NCBI RefSeq assembly: GCF_009728465.1
Contig: NZ_WOCD01000001.1
Coordinates: forward strand, 62,001 to 126,000
DNA from: Psychrosphaera haliotis
GTDB lineage: Bacteria > Pseudomonadota > Gammaproteobacteria > Enterobacterales > Alteromonadaceae
Length of the DNA stretch: 64,000 bases
Direction of reading: 5' to 3'
Made by a program: the position numbers and the translations under genes. This document shows, one piece after another, positions 21,801 through 30,460 of the stretch (position 1 is its first letter; each line of letters starts with the position of its first letter). The notes under the pieces were generated by a model. The model was not told the DNA's origin and ran no database searches. It was given only the letters and a program-made list of their open reading frames with translations.

Positions 21801-21990
21801 GACGTCGATTGCTTTCACAGCAGGTGTAATACCTCTAGTTCTTGCTTCCGGTGCCGGCGCAGAAATGCGTGAGACTATGGGTATTGCAGTGTTCTCTGGC
21901 ATGATAGGTGTTACTGTATTTGGTTTGTTGTTTACTCCAGTTTTTTATATGCTGGTGAGTAAAAAAGCAAAAAATGAATCAGAGCAGTAA
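18847..21990 (+). CDS. RND multidrug efflux transporter, HAE1 family
   Basis: A 1047-aa inner-membrane proton-driven pump of the MexF/OqxB/AcrB type. It starts with FFISRPIFAVMLSL and has the two large periplasmic loops of HAE1 pumps. The proton-relay motif GIVVDDAIVVVENVERN sits in TM4 near residue 405. A second membrane block begins near residue 875. No outer-membrane factor gene is in the operon, so it probably borrows a TolC-like channel encoded elsewhere. Substrates cannot be predicted. Confidence 0.95.
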   Translation: MKFSHFFISRPIFAVMLSLIIFIAGAISLMQLPVSEYPEVVPPTVVVNASYPGANPKVIAETVATPLEQQINGVENMLYMFSQATSDGRLSLTVTFALGTDLDKAQQQVQSRVNSAVPRLPEEVQRLGVIAEKSSPDLAMVVHLYSPERTHDISYLSNYADIFVKDQITRLDSVGDVRVFGGGQYALRIWLNPEQLAEQKLTATDVVNAVRSQNRQVAAGTLGAQPTSSDTQFQILLNVKGRMGSVEEFNDIVIRVGDNGAVTRLKDVGRIELGQNTYSLRAMLDSQPAVALPIFQRPGSNAIDLSDSVRSVMKDLSTRFPQGVEYDIVYDPTVFVRGSIDAVIATLFEAILLVVIVVILFLQTWRASIIPLIAVPVSLVGTFAAMQWLGVSINTLSLFGLVLAIGIVVDDAIVVVENVERNIGDGLTPFEATKKAMTEVTGPIIAIALVLCAVFIPTAFITGLTGQFYKQFALTITISTLISAFNSLTLSPALSALLLKPHGAKPDWLTRVLDKTFGKWLFAPFNRMFDKASDGYVTLVKKLIRYATIVIVLYIGLLGLTGKVFTSIPGGFIPAQDKQYLVAMAQLPDAASLDRTEEVVKEMETIALATPGVAHTVSFPGLSVNGFSNSSNSAIVFVTLDHFENRTTPDLSAMAIAGQLNGAFYGIDEAFVAIFPPPPILGLGTTGGFKLQIEDRANLGYEALFNNLQTVIQAAYKEPALTGIYSTFRIQVPQMDIEIDREQALLQGIPLSDVFDALQIYLGSVYVNDFNLFGRTYQVNAQADAEFRADPEQILQYKVRNAKGNMIPLGSILTVTPTTGPDRVMHYNGYPSAEVNGSPAPGYSSAQAQAAIERVLAANLPDGMAYEWTEVTYQQILAGNTMVYVFPLVVLLVFMVLASQYESLRLPLAIILIVPMTILSALIGVWLVSGDNNIFTQIALIVLVALACKNAILMVEFAKEKADAGATTFDAIIDACRLRLRPILMTSIAFTAGVIPLVLASGAGAEMRETMGIAVFSGMIGVTVFGLLFTPVFYMLVSKKAKNESEQ

Positions 21991-21995
21991 CTGAT

Positions 21996-23006
21996 ATGAC
22001 TAAAACGACATCTAAAAACAAAACAATGAAAGCAATTGCCGTTAACAACGTATGCAATGACTTTAAGTTAGTTGAGGTATCTGTTGATATTCCTGAGGTT
22101 AACGAAGGGTATCACTTGGTTAAGATCGAATGTGTTGGTTTAAATCAAATTGATGGCAAACTAGCACAGTGTGGAATAGACGCTTGGACCTTCCCGCACG
22201 TTTTGGGCTTAGATGCCGTTGGTATAGTTGTAGAAAATTCATTAGGCTCAGCACCAGCCATTGGTACGAGAGTGGCTTGGCATCATAACCTTAAAGAACA
22301 AGGTGTTCTGTCGGAATATGTATGTGTTCCAAGTCACGCGCTGATAGAGGTACCCAAGTCCGTTACACCTGAGGTAGCAGCAACGGTTCCCTGCGCTGGC
22401 ATGACAGCCTACCTGACCTTGGAACGATTAAACCTGCATGAAGATCAAACTATCCTAATAAAGGGTGGCGCGAGTACCGTTGGTCAATTTGCCATTCAGC
22501 TAGCAAATAATATTGGCTATCGAGTAATCACAACGGCTAAAAGCGAGAACAGCGCTTGGTTAAGGCAGTTGGGCGCAGAGCACGTCATTGATTACAACGA
22601 GACTGAAACCCAAAAATCGATACTTGAGATTACCTGTGAACGTGGGGTCGATGCAATTGTCGATACCATTGGTGGCAAGTCTACTGCTAAAGACTTAGAC
22701 TCGCTGCGTTTTGCTGGTTCCATCGCCTGTTTAGCACCTTTTGATGCAATAGATAATGCGAGAATGTTTACCAAAGCGCCAACGATTATTGCCATATCTC
22801 TTAACGGAGCTTGGTTGGCTGATGATATGTGCGGCCAATTAAAAATGGCGTTCATTGGACAAAAACTCTTTAACTGTGTTGCTAGCGGGAAGTTAAAAAC
22901 CCCAACGGTAGTACCCGTTAAGTTTGATCCCAGTGAAATAGAAAACGGTCTTAAGCAGCAGATGGCTGGTTTGATTAAAGGCAAGCAGGTCGTAAGTTTA
23001 AAATAA
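21996..23006 (+). CDS. MDR-family zinc-type alcohol dehydrogenase / quinone reductase-like
   Basis: A 336-aa medium-chain dehydrogenase/reductase. The GroES-like N-terminal domain begins KAIAVNN and has GLNQIDGK. The nucleotide-binding domain has ILIKGGASTVGQFAIQLA near residue 158. Catalytic-zinc ligands are not clearly conserved, so it is closer to zinc-independent quinone/enoyl reductases. It starts 5 bases after the RND gene and is probably in that operon. An internal ATG at 22026 (MKAIAV) matches the family start equally well. Confidence 0.85.
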   Translation: MTKTTSKNKTMKAIAVNNVCNDFKLVEVSVDIPEVNEGYHLVKIECVGLNQIDGKLAQCGIDAWTFPHVLGLDAVGIVVENSLGSAPAIGTRVAWHHNLKEQGVLSEYVCVPSHALIEVPKSVTPEVAATVPCAGMTAYLTLERLNLHEDQTILIKGGASTVGQFAIQLANNIGYRVITTAKSENSAWLRQLGAEHVIDYNETETQKSILEITCERGVDAIVDTIGGKSTAKDLDSLRFAGSIACLAPFDAIDNARMFTKAPTIIAISLNGAWLADDMCGQLKMAFIGQKLFNCVASGKLKTPTVVPVKFDPSEIENGLKQQMAGLIKGKQVVSLK

Positions 23007-23029
23007 TGAAACCTTGATGTTTAATCAAT

Positions 23030-23066
23030 AAAAAAGGGCCATGTGAAAACATCGCCCTTTTTATTA
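23030..23066 (+). terminator. terminator of the RND operon
   Basis: AAAAAGGGC/GCCCTTTTT stem with an inner ATGT/ACAT helix and a GAAA loop, ending in T-rich sequence just after the MDR gene. Confidence 0.85.
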
Positions 23067-23103
23067 TCTATTAAGCTTGAACATCGATTTAATAGATTAC
23101 TCT

Positions 23104-23130
23104 ATACCTAAGCTTTAGGTATTTTATAGT
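23104..23130. terminator. hairpin at the 3' end of the metalloprotease gene
   Basis: ATACCTAA GCT TTAGGTAT, an 8-bp stem with TTTTATAG on the plus-strand side. It overlaps the last codons of the convergent metalloprotease gene. It may be a second terminator for the plus-strand operon. Confidence 0.45.
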
Positions 23131-24224
23131 TTGTTTTGTTTGCGTCTCAACGCGCCTAATAGTAGCAACGCAAACATACTGATTGTTGCTGGCTCTGAAA
23201 CATTATTCATTCTCAAGTCCCAACCAATAACGTCAAAAGCAATTGCATCAAATGCTGTGATATCGCCAAACTCACCAAATGCAAACGTCGGATCCATTAT
23301 GCCAATGCCTAAGTCATCCTTAAAGTGACTAGCTTGACGGTCATCACCACCATATACACCGGTTGAGAATGGAGCTAAATTGGTAACACCACCATCAAGT
23401 GAGAAATAAGAATCTGAACCCGGCACTAAATCTCTAGTACCCACTCCATAAAGAATACTTTCTTCAGAAAAACGGAACAGATCCAATGCGCTAGCCATAG
23501 CATAACCATCCAAATCAATTTCAGGATCTATCAAACCAGAATTATACACAAAGTCATATGTATCAACGCCACTTACAAAGCCCAACGCATGTCCAATCTC
23601 ATGAATAGCAACACCAACGAAGTCCATTTGGTTAGCGTTGATGCCATCTGTTCGATCAAAATCAAAGTCGAAGTTGCTACTAAAAGTAACTTCACCGTCT
23701 AGAGCTTGCCAACCGATTAACCCCTCTCCTAAACCTAACGCCTTAGCATTTGCTTGATTCAATTCTATTGCCACGTTATCGCCAGAACCATCATTATCTA
23801 GCTCCGGGCTTACTGGAGAAGACGGGTTTTCTTGATCTAAAAAGCTAAAGTTACAAAGGCCATTACCTTGGTCTTCACACGGTAAGCTACTTACCGCGGC
23901 ATTATCGAACACAGATGAACTATCTTGAAACATTGCATTTGCAACATCTTGATAATAATAAATATCTGATGAAGAGCCTGTTGAACCAATAATTCCTGCG
24001 TCTAAAGCGTCAAAGCCTATACCTAAGTTAACGGTCACATTATCGCTAAATAATTCAGACCAAAAGTTTGCTGCTTCTTGAAAGCCTTGCAAAGCTTGTT
24101 GCCCTTGTGCACTAGCAAATTCAGTAGGGTCGTAACTCAATTGAATGTCAGTTGCCATCGCATTCGACATTGACAATATTGCGATACTTATTAACGATAC
24201 TTTTTTTGTAATTTTTTTTATCAT
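23124..24224 (-). CDS. PEP-CTERM-sorted zinc metalloprotease (NF038122-like)
   Basis: A 366-aa secreted protein. A signal peptide of about 24 residues ends AMA. The zinc-binding motif HEIGHALGFVSGVD gives His208, Glu209 and His212, with a downstream acidic residue as in metzincin-like proteases. The C-terminus (about residues 344-366) is a PEP-CTERM signal: SEPATISM, then a hydrophobic stretch and RRK. Such proteins are cleaved and surface-displayed by an exosortase, which is not encoded here. The body is acidic and rich in Asp/Gly/Ser, typical of marine exoproteins. Transcribed alone. Confidence 0.85.
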   Translation of the reverse strand: MIKKITKKVSLISIAILSMSNAMATDIQLSYDPTEFASAQGQQALQGFQEAANFWSELFSDNVTVNLGIGFDALDAGIIGSTGSSSDIYYYQDVANAMFQDSSSVFDNAAVSSLPCEDQGNGLCNFSFLDQENPSSPVSPELDNDGSGDNVAIELNQANAKALGLGEGLIGWQALDGEVTFSSNFDFDFDRTDGINANQMDFVGVAIHEIGHALGFVSGVDTYDFVYNSGLIDPEIDLDGYAMASALDLFRFSEESILYGVGTRDLVPGSDSYFSLDGGVTNLAPFSTGVYGGDDRQASHFKDDLGIGIMDPTFAFGEFGDITAFDAIAFDVIGWDLRMNNVSEPATISMFALLLLGALRRKQNKL

Positions 24225-24372
24225 AAGTAATACCTATTTATTTTTATTTTGAGACCACTGTACTTTTAAGCAAAAACCATGCAAACATTAAAACTTAAAT
24301 AAAATCAAGTTAGTACAGGTCAGGCTCATGATCTTCGCTTACAAAAAACTGTACGTTGTAAAAAAAACTGAC

Positions 24373-24400
24373 AAAAAAACCGCAATGATTGCGGCTTTTT
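24373..24400 (-). terminator. terminator of gnd
   Basis: CCGCAAT G ATTGCGG, a 7-bp stem flanked by A-runs and T-runs, about 60 bases after the gnd stop on the minus strand. Confidence 0.8.
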
Positions 24401-24456
24401 GATACATTCAATAGTTAAGAAAAACGCTAGATATCAAGTTTTGTTAGTTTCAGCTT

Positions 24457-25983
24457 CTATTTTATCTTTGTTATGTTGCGCTCTTTTGACGACCACTCGA
24501 CGTGATACATCTTACCGCTAGCCTTATCAACTCTTGCAAATGTATGTGCACCAAAATAATCTCTTTGGCCCTGCAGTAAATTTGCTGGTAAAACGGCACT
24601 TCTGTAAGAGTCGTAATAAGCTAACGCAGATGAAAACGCGCCAATAGGTATTCCCATCATCGATGAGTTCGCAACCGTGCGACGCCAGTTACTTTGAAAT
24701 TTAGCGATTTGATCCGCAAAAAATGGGTCAATTAATAAATTAGAAAGCTCTTCGTCTTTTTCGTAAGCTTCTGTTATTGACTGTAAGAACACAGCTCTGA
24801 TAATACAACCCGCTCGCCATATCTTGGCGATTCCAGCGAAATCTAAATTCCAACCGTGCTCTTTAGCGGCCATACTCATTAGCTGAAAGCCCTGCGCATA
24901 GGCACAGATTTTAGAGCAGTAAAGTGCATCATGTAATTGACTAATCACTTCATCTTTAGATAAACCAAGCTCTGAAACATCAGGACCTTTCAAAATTTTA
25001 GATGCCGCAACCCTATCATCTTTTAATGTCGATAGTGCACGAGCATAGACTGCAGAGGTGATAGTTGGTGATGGCGCGCCAACTTGTAGACTGCTCACTG
25101 CTGTCCAAAGGCCTGTGCCTTTTTGACCCGCTTTATCAAGAATAATATCGACAAGAGGCTGGTTTGTTTCGGTATCTACTTGCTCTAAAACTTCAGCGCT
25201 AATTTCAATAAGGTAACTATTTAATTCGCCTTCATTCCAGTCTCTAAATACCTTCGCAATTTCAACTGGTGTCATGGATAAACCAGTTCGCATGATGTTG
25301 TACGCTTCACAAATTAACTGCATGTCGGCATATTCAATACCGTTATGAACCATTTTTACATAATGGCCAGAGCCCGCTTCACCAATGTACGTGGCACAAG
25401 GTTCACCTTCTAACACAGGATTGCCTGGCTCATGACGTTCAATTGGCTTACCTGTTTCAGGATCTACCTTGGCAGCAATAGCTTTGAACATTGGCGCAAT
25501 TCGTGTCCAAGCATAACGATCACCACTTGGCATCAAAGAAGCACCAAACCTAGCGCCAACTTCGCCACCAGAGACAGCGGTGGTAAAGAATAGGAACTTA
25601 CCTTCATAACGCTTTTCACGCTCTACAGTGTCTGTCCAAAGGCTATTACCTGTATCAACAATAATGTCATCGGCCTGAATGCCAGCGTCAATTAACTTAT
25701 GACATACGTCATCAACAGGACCACCAGCAGGAACAGAAATTATAACTAAATGAGGAGAGGAAAGTTTTGAGAGAAGTTCGGTGTAAGAAGTACAAGGGAA
25801 GATTCGTTGTGGCTGGTCTTTGCGCTCCAGCTCATCTTGTTTAATGGCGGCCTCTACTTTTTCCGTATCTAAGTCAAAAGCGGCAATCTTATAACCATTA
25901 TCGGCTAGGTTTAAGGCTAAATTTTTGCCCATTACACCTAATCCAATAAACCCAATATCACATAACGATGATTTATCTGTCAT
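24457..25983 (-). CDS. gnd: 6-phosphogluconate dehydrogenase (decarboxylating)
   Basis: Oxidative pentose-phosphate enzyme, 6-phosphogluconate to ribulose-5-phosphate with NADP. The product is 508 aa against 468 in E. coli. The Rossmann motif GFIGLGVMGKNLALN is at the start, and the catalytic HYVKMVHNGIEY is intact. KGTGLWT marks the C-terminal all-helical domain. The substrate loop reads GGEVGARFG rather than the common GGEEGA. About 25 extra residues lie before the catalytic lysine. It is the last gene after malQ-glgB-glgX on the same strand, with a 122-base gap to glgX. Confidence 0.93.
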   Translation of the reverse strand: MTDKSSLCDIGFIGLGVMGKNLALNLADNGYKIAAFDLDTEKVEAAIKQDELERKDQPQRIFPCTSYTELLSKLSSPHLVIISVPAGGPVDDVCHKLIDAGIQADDIIVDTGNSLWTDTVEREKRYEGKFLFFTTAVSGGEVGARFGASLMPSGDRYAWTRIAPMFKAIAAKVDPETGKPIERHEPGNPVLEGEPCATYIGEAGSGHYVKMVHNGIEYADMQLICEAYNIMRTGLSMTPVEIAKVFRDWNEGELNSYLIEISAEVLEQVDTETNQPLVDIILDKAGQKGTGLWTAVSSLQVGAPSPTITSAVYARALSTLKDDRVAASKILKGPDVSELGLSKDEVISQLHDALYCSKICAYAQGFQLMSMAAKEHGWNLDFAGIAKIWRAGCIIRAVFLQSITEAYEKDEELSNLLIDPFFADQIAKFQSNWRRTVANSSMMGIPIGAFSSALAYYDSYRSAVLPANLLQGQRDYFGAHTFARVDKASGKMYHVEWSSKERNITKIK

Positions 25984-26105
25984 ATAAACTTCTCTTTAGA
26001 GTGAGCGTTATTTTCAAAATTTGCCGGATTATACAGAACTAGCGCTTAACTTTATATAAGCCGGTATAATTAAATGACAACAAACTGACATTCTTTTGTA
26101 ATAAC

Positions 26106-28172
26106 TTATTGTTGTAACGGTAAAAGCTTCCATAAACTCAAGGATTGTGGCGCTTGTTCGTGGTCTAGATTTCTATCAAATTGACAGTCAGTCTGAGTGC
26201 CAAGTTGTTGGCTAATCAAGCTCGTATCTAATATTCGAACGGCGGATAACGGTTGATTATCTACTATTTTGTACGTAACCGATTGCTCTGACGCATTCAA
26301 AATTAAAACCAGTTGATAGCCATTATCGTCATCAGCCACTACTAAACCTAAACATTGATTCTCATTATTTTGCCAATCGTCTATTTGTTTGCTTTCGCCA
26401 CTGGGCTTTATCCAATTTACATGGTGGTGAAAATCACTATATTCATAGTCATCATCTTCCAAAAAGCACCTTTGTAGCAGTGGATAAGACTTTCGAATAC
26501 TAATAACCAGTTTAGTAAACTCTAGAAGTTCAGTATTGGACTTATCTAGATTCCAATTGAGCCAGCTAATCTCATTATCTTGACAATAAGCATTGTTGTT
26601 TCCTTTTTGTGTTCGCCCTATTTCATCACCCGCTAACAAATGCGGAACACCTTGAGAGAAAAGCACCGTAGAAAGCATATTCCTTATTTGTTTTGCCCTT
26701 AACGCTAACACCTCGGGTTTTGTTGTTTCGCCCTCTACTCCGTAATTCTTTGAGAAATTACTGCCGTGTCCGTCTCGGTTATTTTCGAGGTTCGCCTCAT
26801 TATGCTTTTGTTCATAACTAACAAGATCGTTTAGAGTATAACCATCATGGTAGGCAACATAGTTAACGCTTGAGGTGTGGCTCCTACGCCCTTTTTTAAA
26901 AATATCCCTGGAGCCTAAAATCCGACTGGCGAGTTCGGGTACTAGTCCTAACTCTCCTCGCCAAAAGCGACGAACGGTATCTCTAAATCTGTCATTACAC
27001 TCAAGCCATTCTGAAGGAAAGTTACCCAACTGGTAACCTTCTGGACCTATATCCCAAGGCTCCGCAATAAGCTTGGCTTGGCTAATAATAGGGTCTTGAG
27101 ACATAGCTCTAAATAATGCAGCTTTGCGATTAAAGCGATCACCATTGCGTCCCAACGTTGCCGCTAAGTCAAACCTAAAACCATCAACTTGCATTTCTGT
27201 TAACCAGTATCGCATTGAGTCCATGATGATTTTTATACCAAAATTGCTATCCGCATTTACGGTGTTTCCACAACCAGAGTAATTCGCATAATCAAAGCTG
27301 TAGTCATCATCTGTCCGCAAGTAAAACTCTCCTTCCACTAAACCTTTAAAGCTTAGTGATGGCCCTTGCGCTCCTGACTCCGCAGTGTGGTTATAAACCA
27401 CATCTAATATGACTTCTATGCCATTACGGTGAAGCTCTCTAACCATGGTTTTCACTTCGGTTACCGCATCGTTATTGGCATAACGTTGGTCTGGTGCAAA
27501 AAAGTTGATGGGGTTATAACCCCAATAATTTGTAAGACCTATTTGCTCTAATCTCGGTTCAGACATAAAGCTAAATATTGGTAAGATTTGAACAGCGGTT
27601 ATTCCTAGCCCTTTCAAGTGTTCAATGCTTGGAGTATCTGCAAGTCCAAGGTATTTGCCACGAACCGCTTCCGTTACATTAGAATTTTGTTCGCTAAAGC
27701 CTTTAACATGTAGCTCGTAAATAACGCTTTCATGTCTTGCTATATTAGGTTTTGTTACGCCTTGCCAGTCAAACTCTTGTTTGCATAGTTTTGCTTTAGG
27801 TAGCATAAATGCGCTTTGTTGGTGGTATTGTGTTTCATTCCAAACCAAGGACTTATTGAGAGACTTAGCATAGGGATCAATGAAGAGTCGTTCGTCAACG
27901 CAGTGCCCTTTTCTTTTATCTTTCTGAATGGCCTGAAGCGCATAAACATAATTTTCAGAAACATGACTAATGAGGCTGTGAAAGACTTTACCTGTACGGT
28001 TTTTCAATTCAATTTTACAAATAAACTCTTCAGTATCTGGTGTAAAAAAGTGAATAAAAACCTTGCTCGCATCCGGTGCATATACGGCTACGTTATAATT
28101 TTCATTATTTGACGTAACACCCAATGGATTTGGAGAACCCGCACCACATATTTCGGCTTTAATAATGGTCAT
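26106..28172 (-). CDS. glgX: glycogen debranching enzyme GlgX
   Basis: Isoamylase-type GH13 enzyme that removes alpha-1,6 branches from phosphorylase-limit glycogen. It is 688 aa. It has an N-terminal CBM48 domain, then the GH13 barrel with DVVYNHTAE, nucleophile Asp335 (GFRFDLA), acid/base Glu371 (AEPWDIG) and VAYHDGYTL. These residue numbers nearly match E. coli GlgX (336/371). The start overlaps the glgB stop by four bases, so the pair is coupled. Confidence 0.95.
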   Translation of the reverse strand: MTIIKAEICGAGSPNPLGVTSNNENYNVAVYAPDASKVFIHFFTPDTEEFICKIELKNRTGKVFHSLISHVSENYVYALQAIQKDKRKGHCVDERLFIDPYAKSLNKSLVWNETQYHQQSAFMLPKAKLCKQEFDWQGVTKPNIARHESVIYELHVKGFSEQNSNVTEAVRGKYLGLADTPSIEHLKGLGITAVQILPIFSFMSEPRLEQIGLTNYWGYNPINFFAPDQRYANNDAVTEVKTMVRELHRNGIEVILDVVYNHTAESGAQGPSLSFKGLVEGEFYLRTDDDYSFDYANYSGCGNTVNADSNFGIKIIMDSMRYWLTEMQVDGFRFDLAATLGRNGDRFNRKAALFRAMSQDPIISQAKLIAEPWDIGPEGYQLGNFPSEWLECNDRFRDTVRRFWRGELGLVPELASRILGSRDIFKKGRRSHTSSVNYVAYHDGYTLNDLVSYEQKHNEANLENNRDGHGSNFSKNYGVEGETTKPEVLALRAKQIRNMLSTVLFSQGVPHLLAGDEIGRTQKGNNNAYCQDNEISWLNWNLDKSNTELLEFTKLVISIRKSYPLLQRCFLEDDDYEYSDFHHHVNWIKPSGESKQIDDWQNNENQCLGLVVADDDNGYQLVLILNASEQSVTYKIVDNQPLSAVRILDTSLISQQLGTQTDCQFDRNLDHEQAPQSLSLWKLLPLQQ

Positions 28173-30384
28173 TTTAATGTCGCCGTTTTATTAATTAGAT
28201 ACAGCGCACTTAATGGCGGCAAATTTAAAACTAAGCTACAAGGTTGATTCTGCCAAGTCTGTTTATCTGCCTCAAACTTAAAGCCAGCGTTGTAATTACT
28301 GCCCCAGTAAAACTCACTATCGGTATTTAATAACAGTTCATATTCACCGGCATGATTTACACCCACTTTATAATCGTCGCGTGGTATAGGCGTAAAATTA
28401 CAAATAACGATAACTTCGTTACCTTGACTGTCGCGTCTTGCAAACGAAACAATACTTCGTTCTTCATCGTGGCTATCTAACCACTCAAAGCCTTGTTCTT
28501 GATAGTCTAGCTCATGTAACGCTGGGTACGTTTTATAAAGTCGATTGAGATCTTTTGTTAACGTTTTTAAACCGTTGTTTTTAGCGTAATTTAGAGCGCC
28601 CCACGTTAATTGTGTATTGTGATTCCACTCTTCAAACTGACCAAATTCATTACCCATAAAGTTCAGCTTTTTGCCGGGATGTGCAAACATAAAGCCATTA
28701 AAAACTCTTAAATTGCCAGCTTGCTGCCATTCGTCACCGGGCATTTTTCTGATCATTGAGCCTTTACCGTGTACAACCTCGTCGTGAGAAATTGGCAGCA
28801 CAAAGTATTCGGTATTGTTGTATACCATGGAAAACGTAATGTCTTTATGGTGGTAACGGCGATACATAGGGTCTTTGTTAATATAAACTAAACTGTCATG
28901 CATCCAGCCCATATTCCACTTATAATCAAACCCTAACCCGCCCTCGTGTACTGGGTGCGAAACCTTAGCAAACGAAGTGGATTCTTCTGCAATGGTCAAG
29001 GTATTAGGGAAGTGAGTTTTAACTTCCTCATTCACCCATTTTAATAAACTAATAGCCTCATAATTATGATTTCCGCCGTCAACATTAGGGATCCATTCCC
29101 CTTCGTTACGTGAGTAATCGAGGTATAACATCGACGCTACTGCGTCTACTCTTAAACCGTCAATGTGGAAATGTTCACACCAGTACAAGGCGCTCGCCAC
29201 TAAAAACTGACGAACGGAGTCTCGCCCATAGTCATAAATGCAAGAGTTCCAGTCTGGGTGCCAACCTTTTTTAGGATCACTGTAGTCGTATAAATGTGTA
29301 CCATCAAACTGAGCTAAACCATGTGCGTCCTCAGGGAAGTGAGCGGGAACCCAATCAACTATCACACCAATACCAGCCTCGTGGCATTCATTAACAAACG
29401 ATTTAAAACCATCAGGATCGCCAAAGCGAGAAGTTGCTGCAAACATTCCTGTTGGTTGATAACCCCAGGAACCCGTAAATGGATGTTCAGATATAGGTAG
29501 CACTTCAACATGCGTATACCCTAACTCTTTAACATAGGGAATTAAGTCGCGAATTAACTCGTCGTAATTTAATGGTGTTTCAGTGCCTTGCTCATCAAGT
29601 TTTGTTCGCCAAGAGGCTAAGTGAACTTCATAAATAGACATAGCTGACTGGTAATGATCTGACTTATCTTTTGTAACCCACTCGTTATCTGTCCAATCAA
29701 AGTGGTTATTATCATAAACAATACTGGCGAATGACGGATATTGCTCGTGGTAGAAACCAACCGGATCCGCTTTGTGCGGTAGCAATTGACCTAAGCTATC
29801 TTTAATTTCATATTTATATCGACTACCAACACTAGCGTCAGGAACCAACAATACAAAGTGACCGCAGGCGGTTTTTTCCATTGGTAGGCTGCGTCCATCC
29901 CAATTATTAAAATCACCAATCAAACTGCAACTTGAGGCATTCGGCGCATAAACAGCAAACCGAGTTGCTTTAATGCCATTAGTTAACGTTAGTACTTGAG
30001 CACCTAATTGTTTGTATACATTTGAAGCTTGTTGATCAACAAAATGAACGGCGTGAAACGCTTCTTCTTTAAATTGGTATGGGTCTAACACTAGTGACTC
30101 AACGCCATTAATAGTTACTTTTAACCGGTATTGAAAAGCTTTTTTTCTTTTTGGCAGGTCACATATGAAAAAACCTAGGTCACTCTCCATTTCAAAGGAT
30201 GCTAATACACGATTTCGCTTTGCTTCTACTAGCTGAACAGCACTTGCTCCTGGAAACCACGCTCTAATAACGTAACCAGGTTGTAGATCTTTTTAAAAAG
30301 CCCCAAATGTTCAAATGGAAATGTCACATTTGCCGAGTTTAAGCGATTTACGATAGAAGCAAAATTAGTAGGTGTAGTAGTCAA
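28169..30384 (-). pseudogene. glgB: 1,4-alpha-glucan branching enzyme GlgB, one apparent frameshift near the N-terminus
   Basis: Forms alpha-1,6 branches in glycogen. The open frame from 30190 lacks the N-terminal end, but the missing part is present in another frame upstream. From a TTG at 30384 (AGGACA seven bases before), the frame reads TTPTNFASIVNRLN to EHLGLFK. It then needs one extra base in the A-run at 30290-30294 to join DLQPGYVIRAWFPG. The corrected protein is 738 aa, normal for the family. Catalytic residues are Asp414 (RVDAVAS) and Glu467 (IAEES), 53 apart as in E. coli. Probably intact in the organism, with a sequence error here. Confidence 0.9.
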
Positions 30385-30424
30385 GGTTATTGTCCTGCGA
30401 TTGGATTACATTAAGCTCAGCAAC

Positions 30425-30452
30425 AAAAAACAGCACCTCAAGGTGCTGTTTA
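30425..30452 (-). terminator. terminator between malQ and glgB
   Basis: CAGCACCT CA AGGTGCTG, an 8-bp stem followed on the minus strand by TTTTTTG. It directly follows the malQ stop and precedes the glgB start by about 40 bases, so it may only partly separate the two genes. Confidence 0.85.
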
Positions 30453-30460
30453 ATTTGGAC

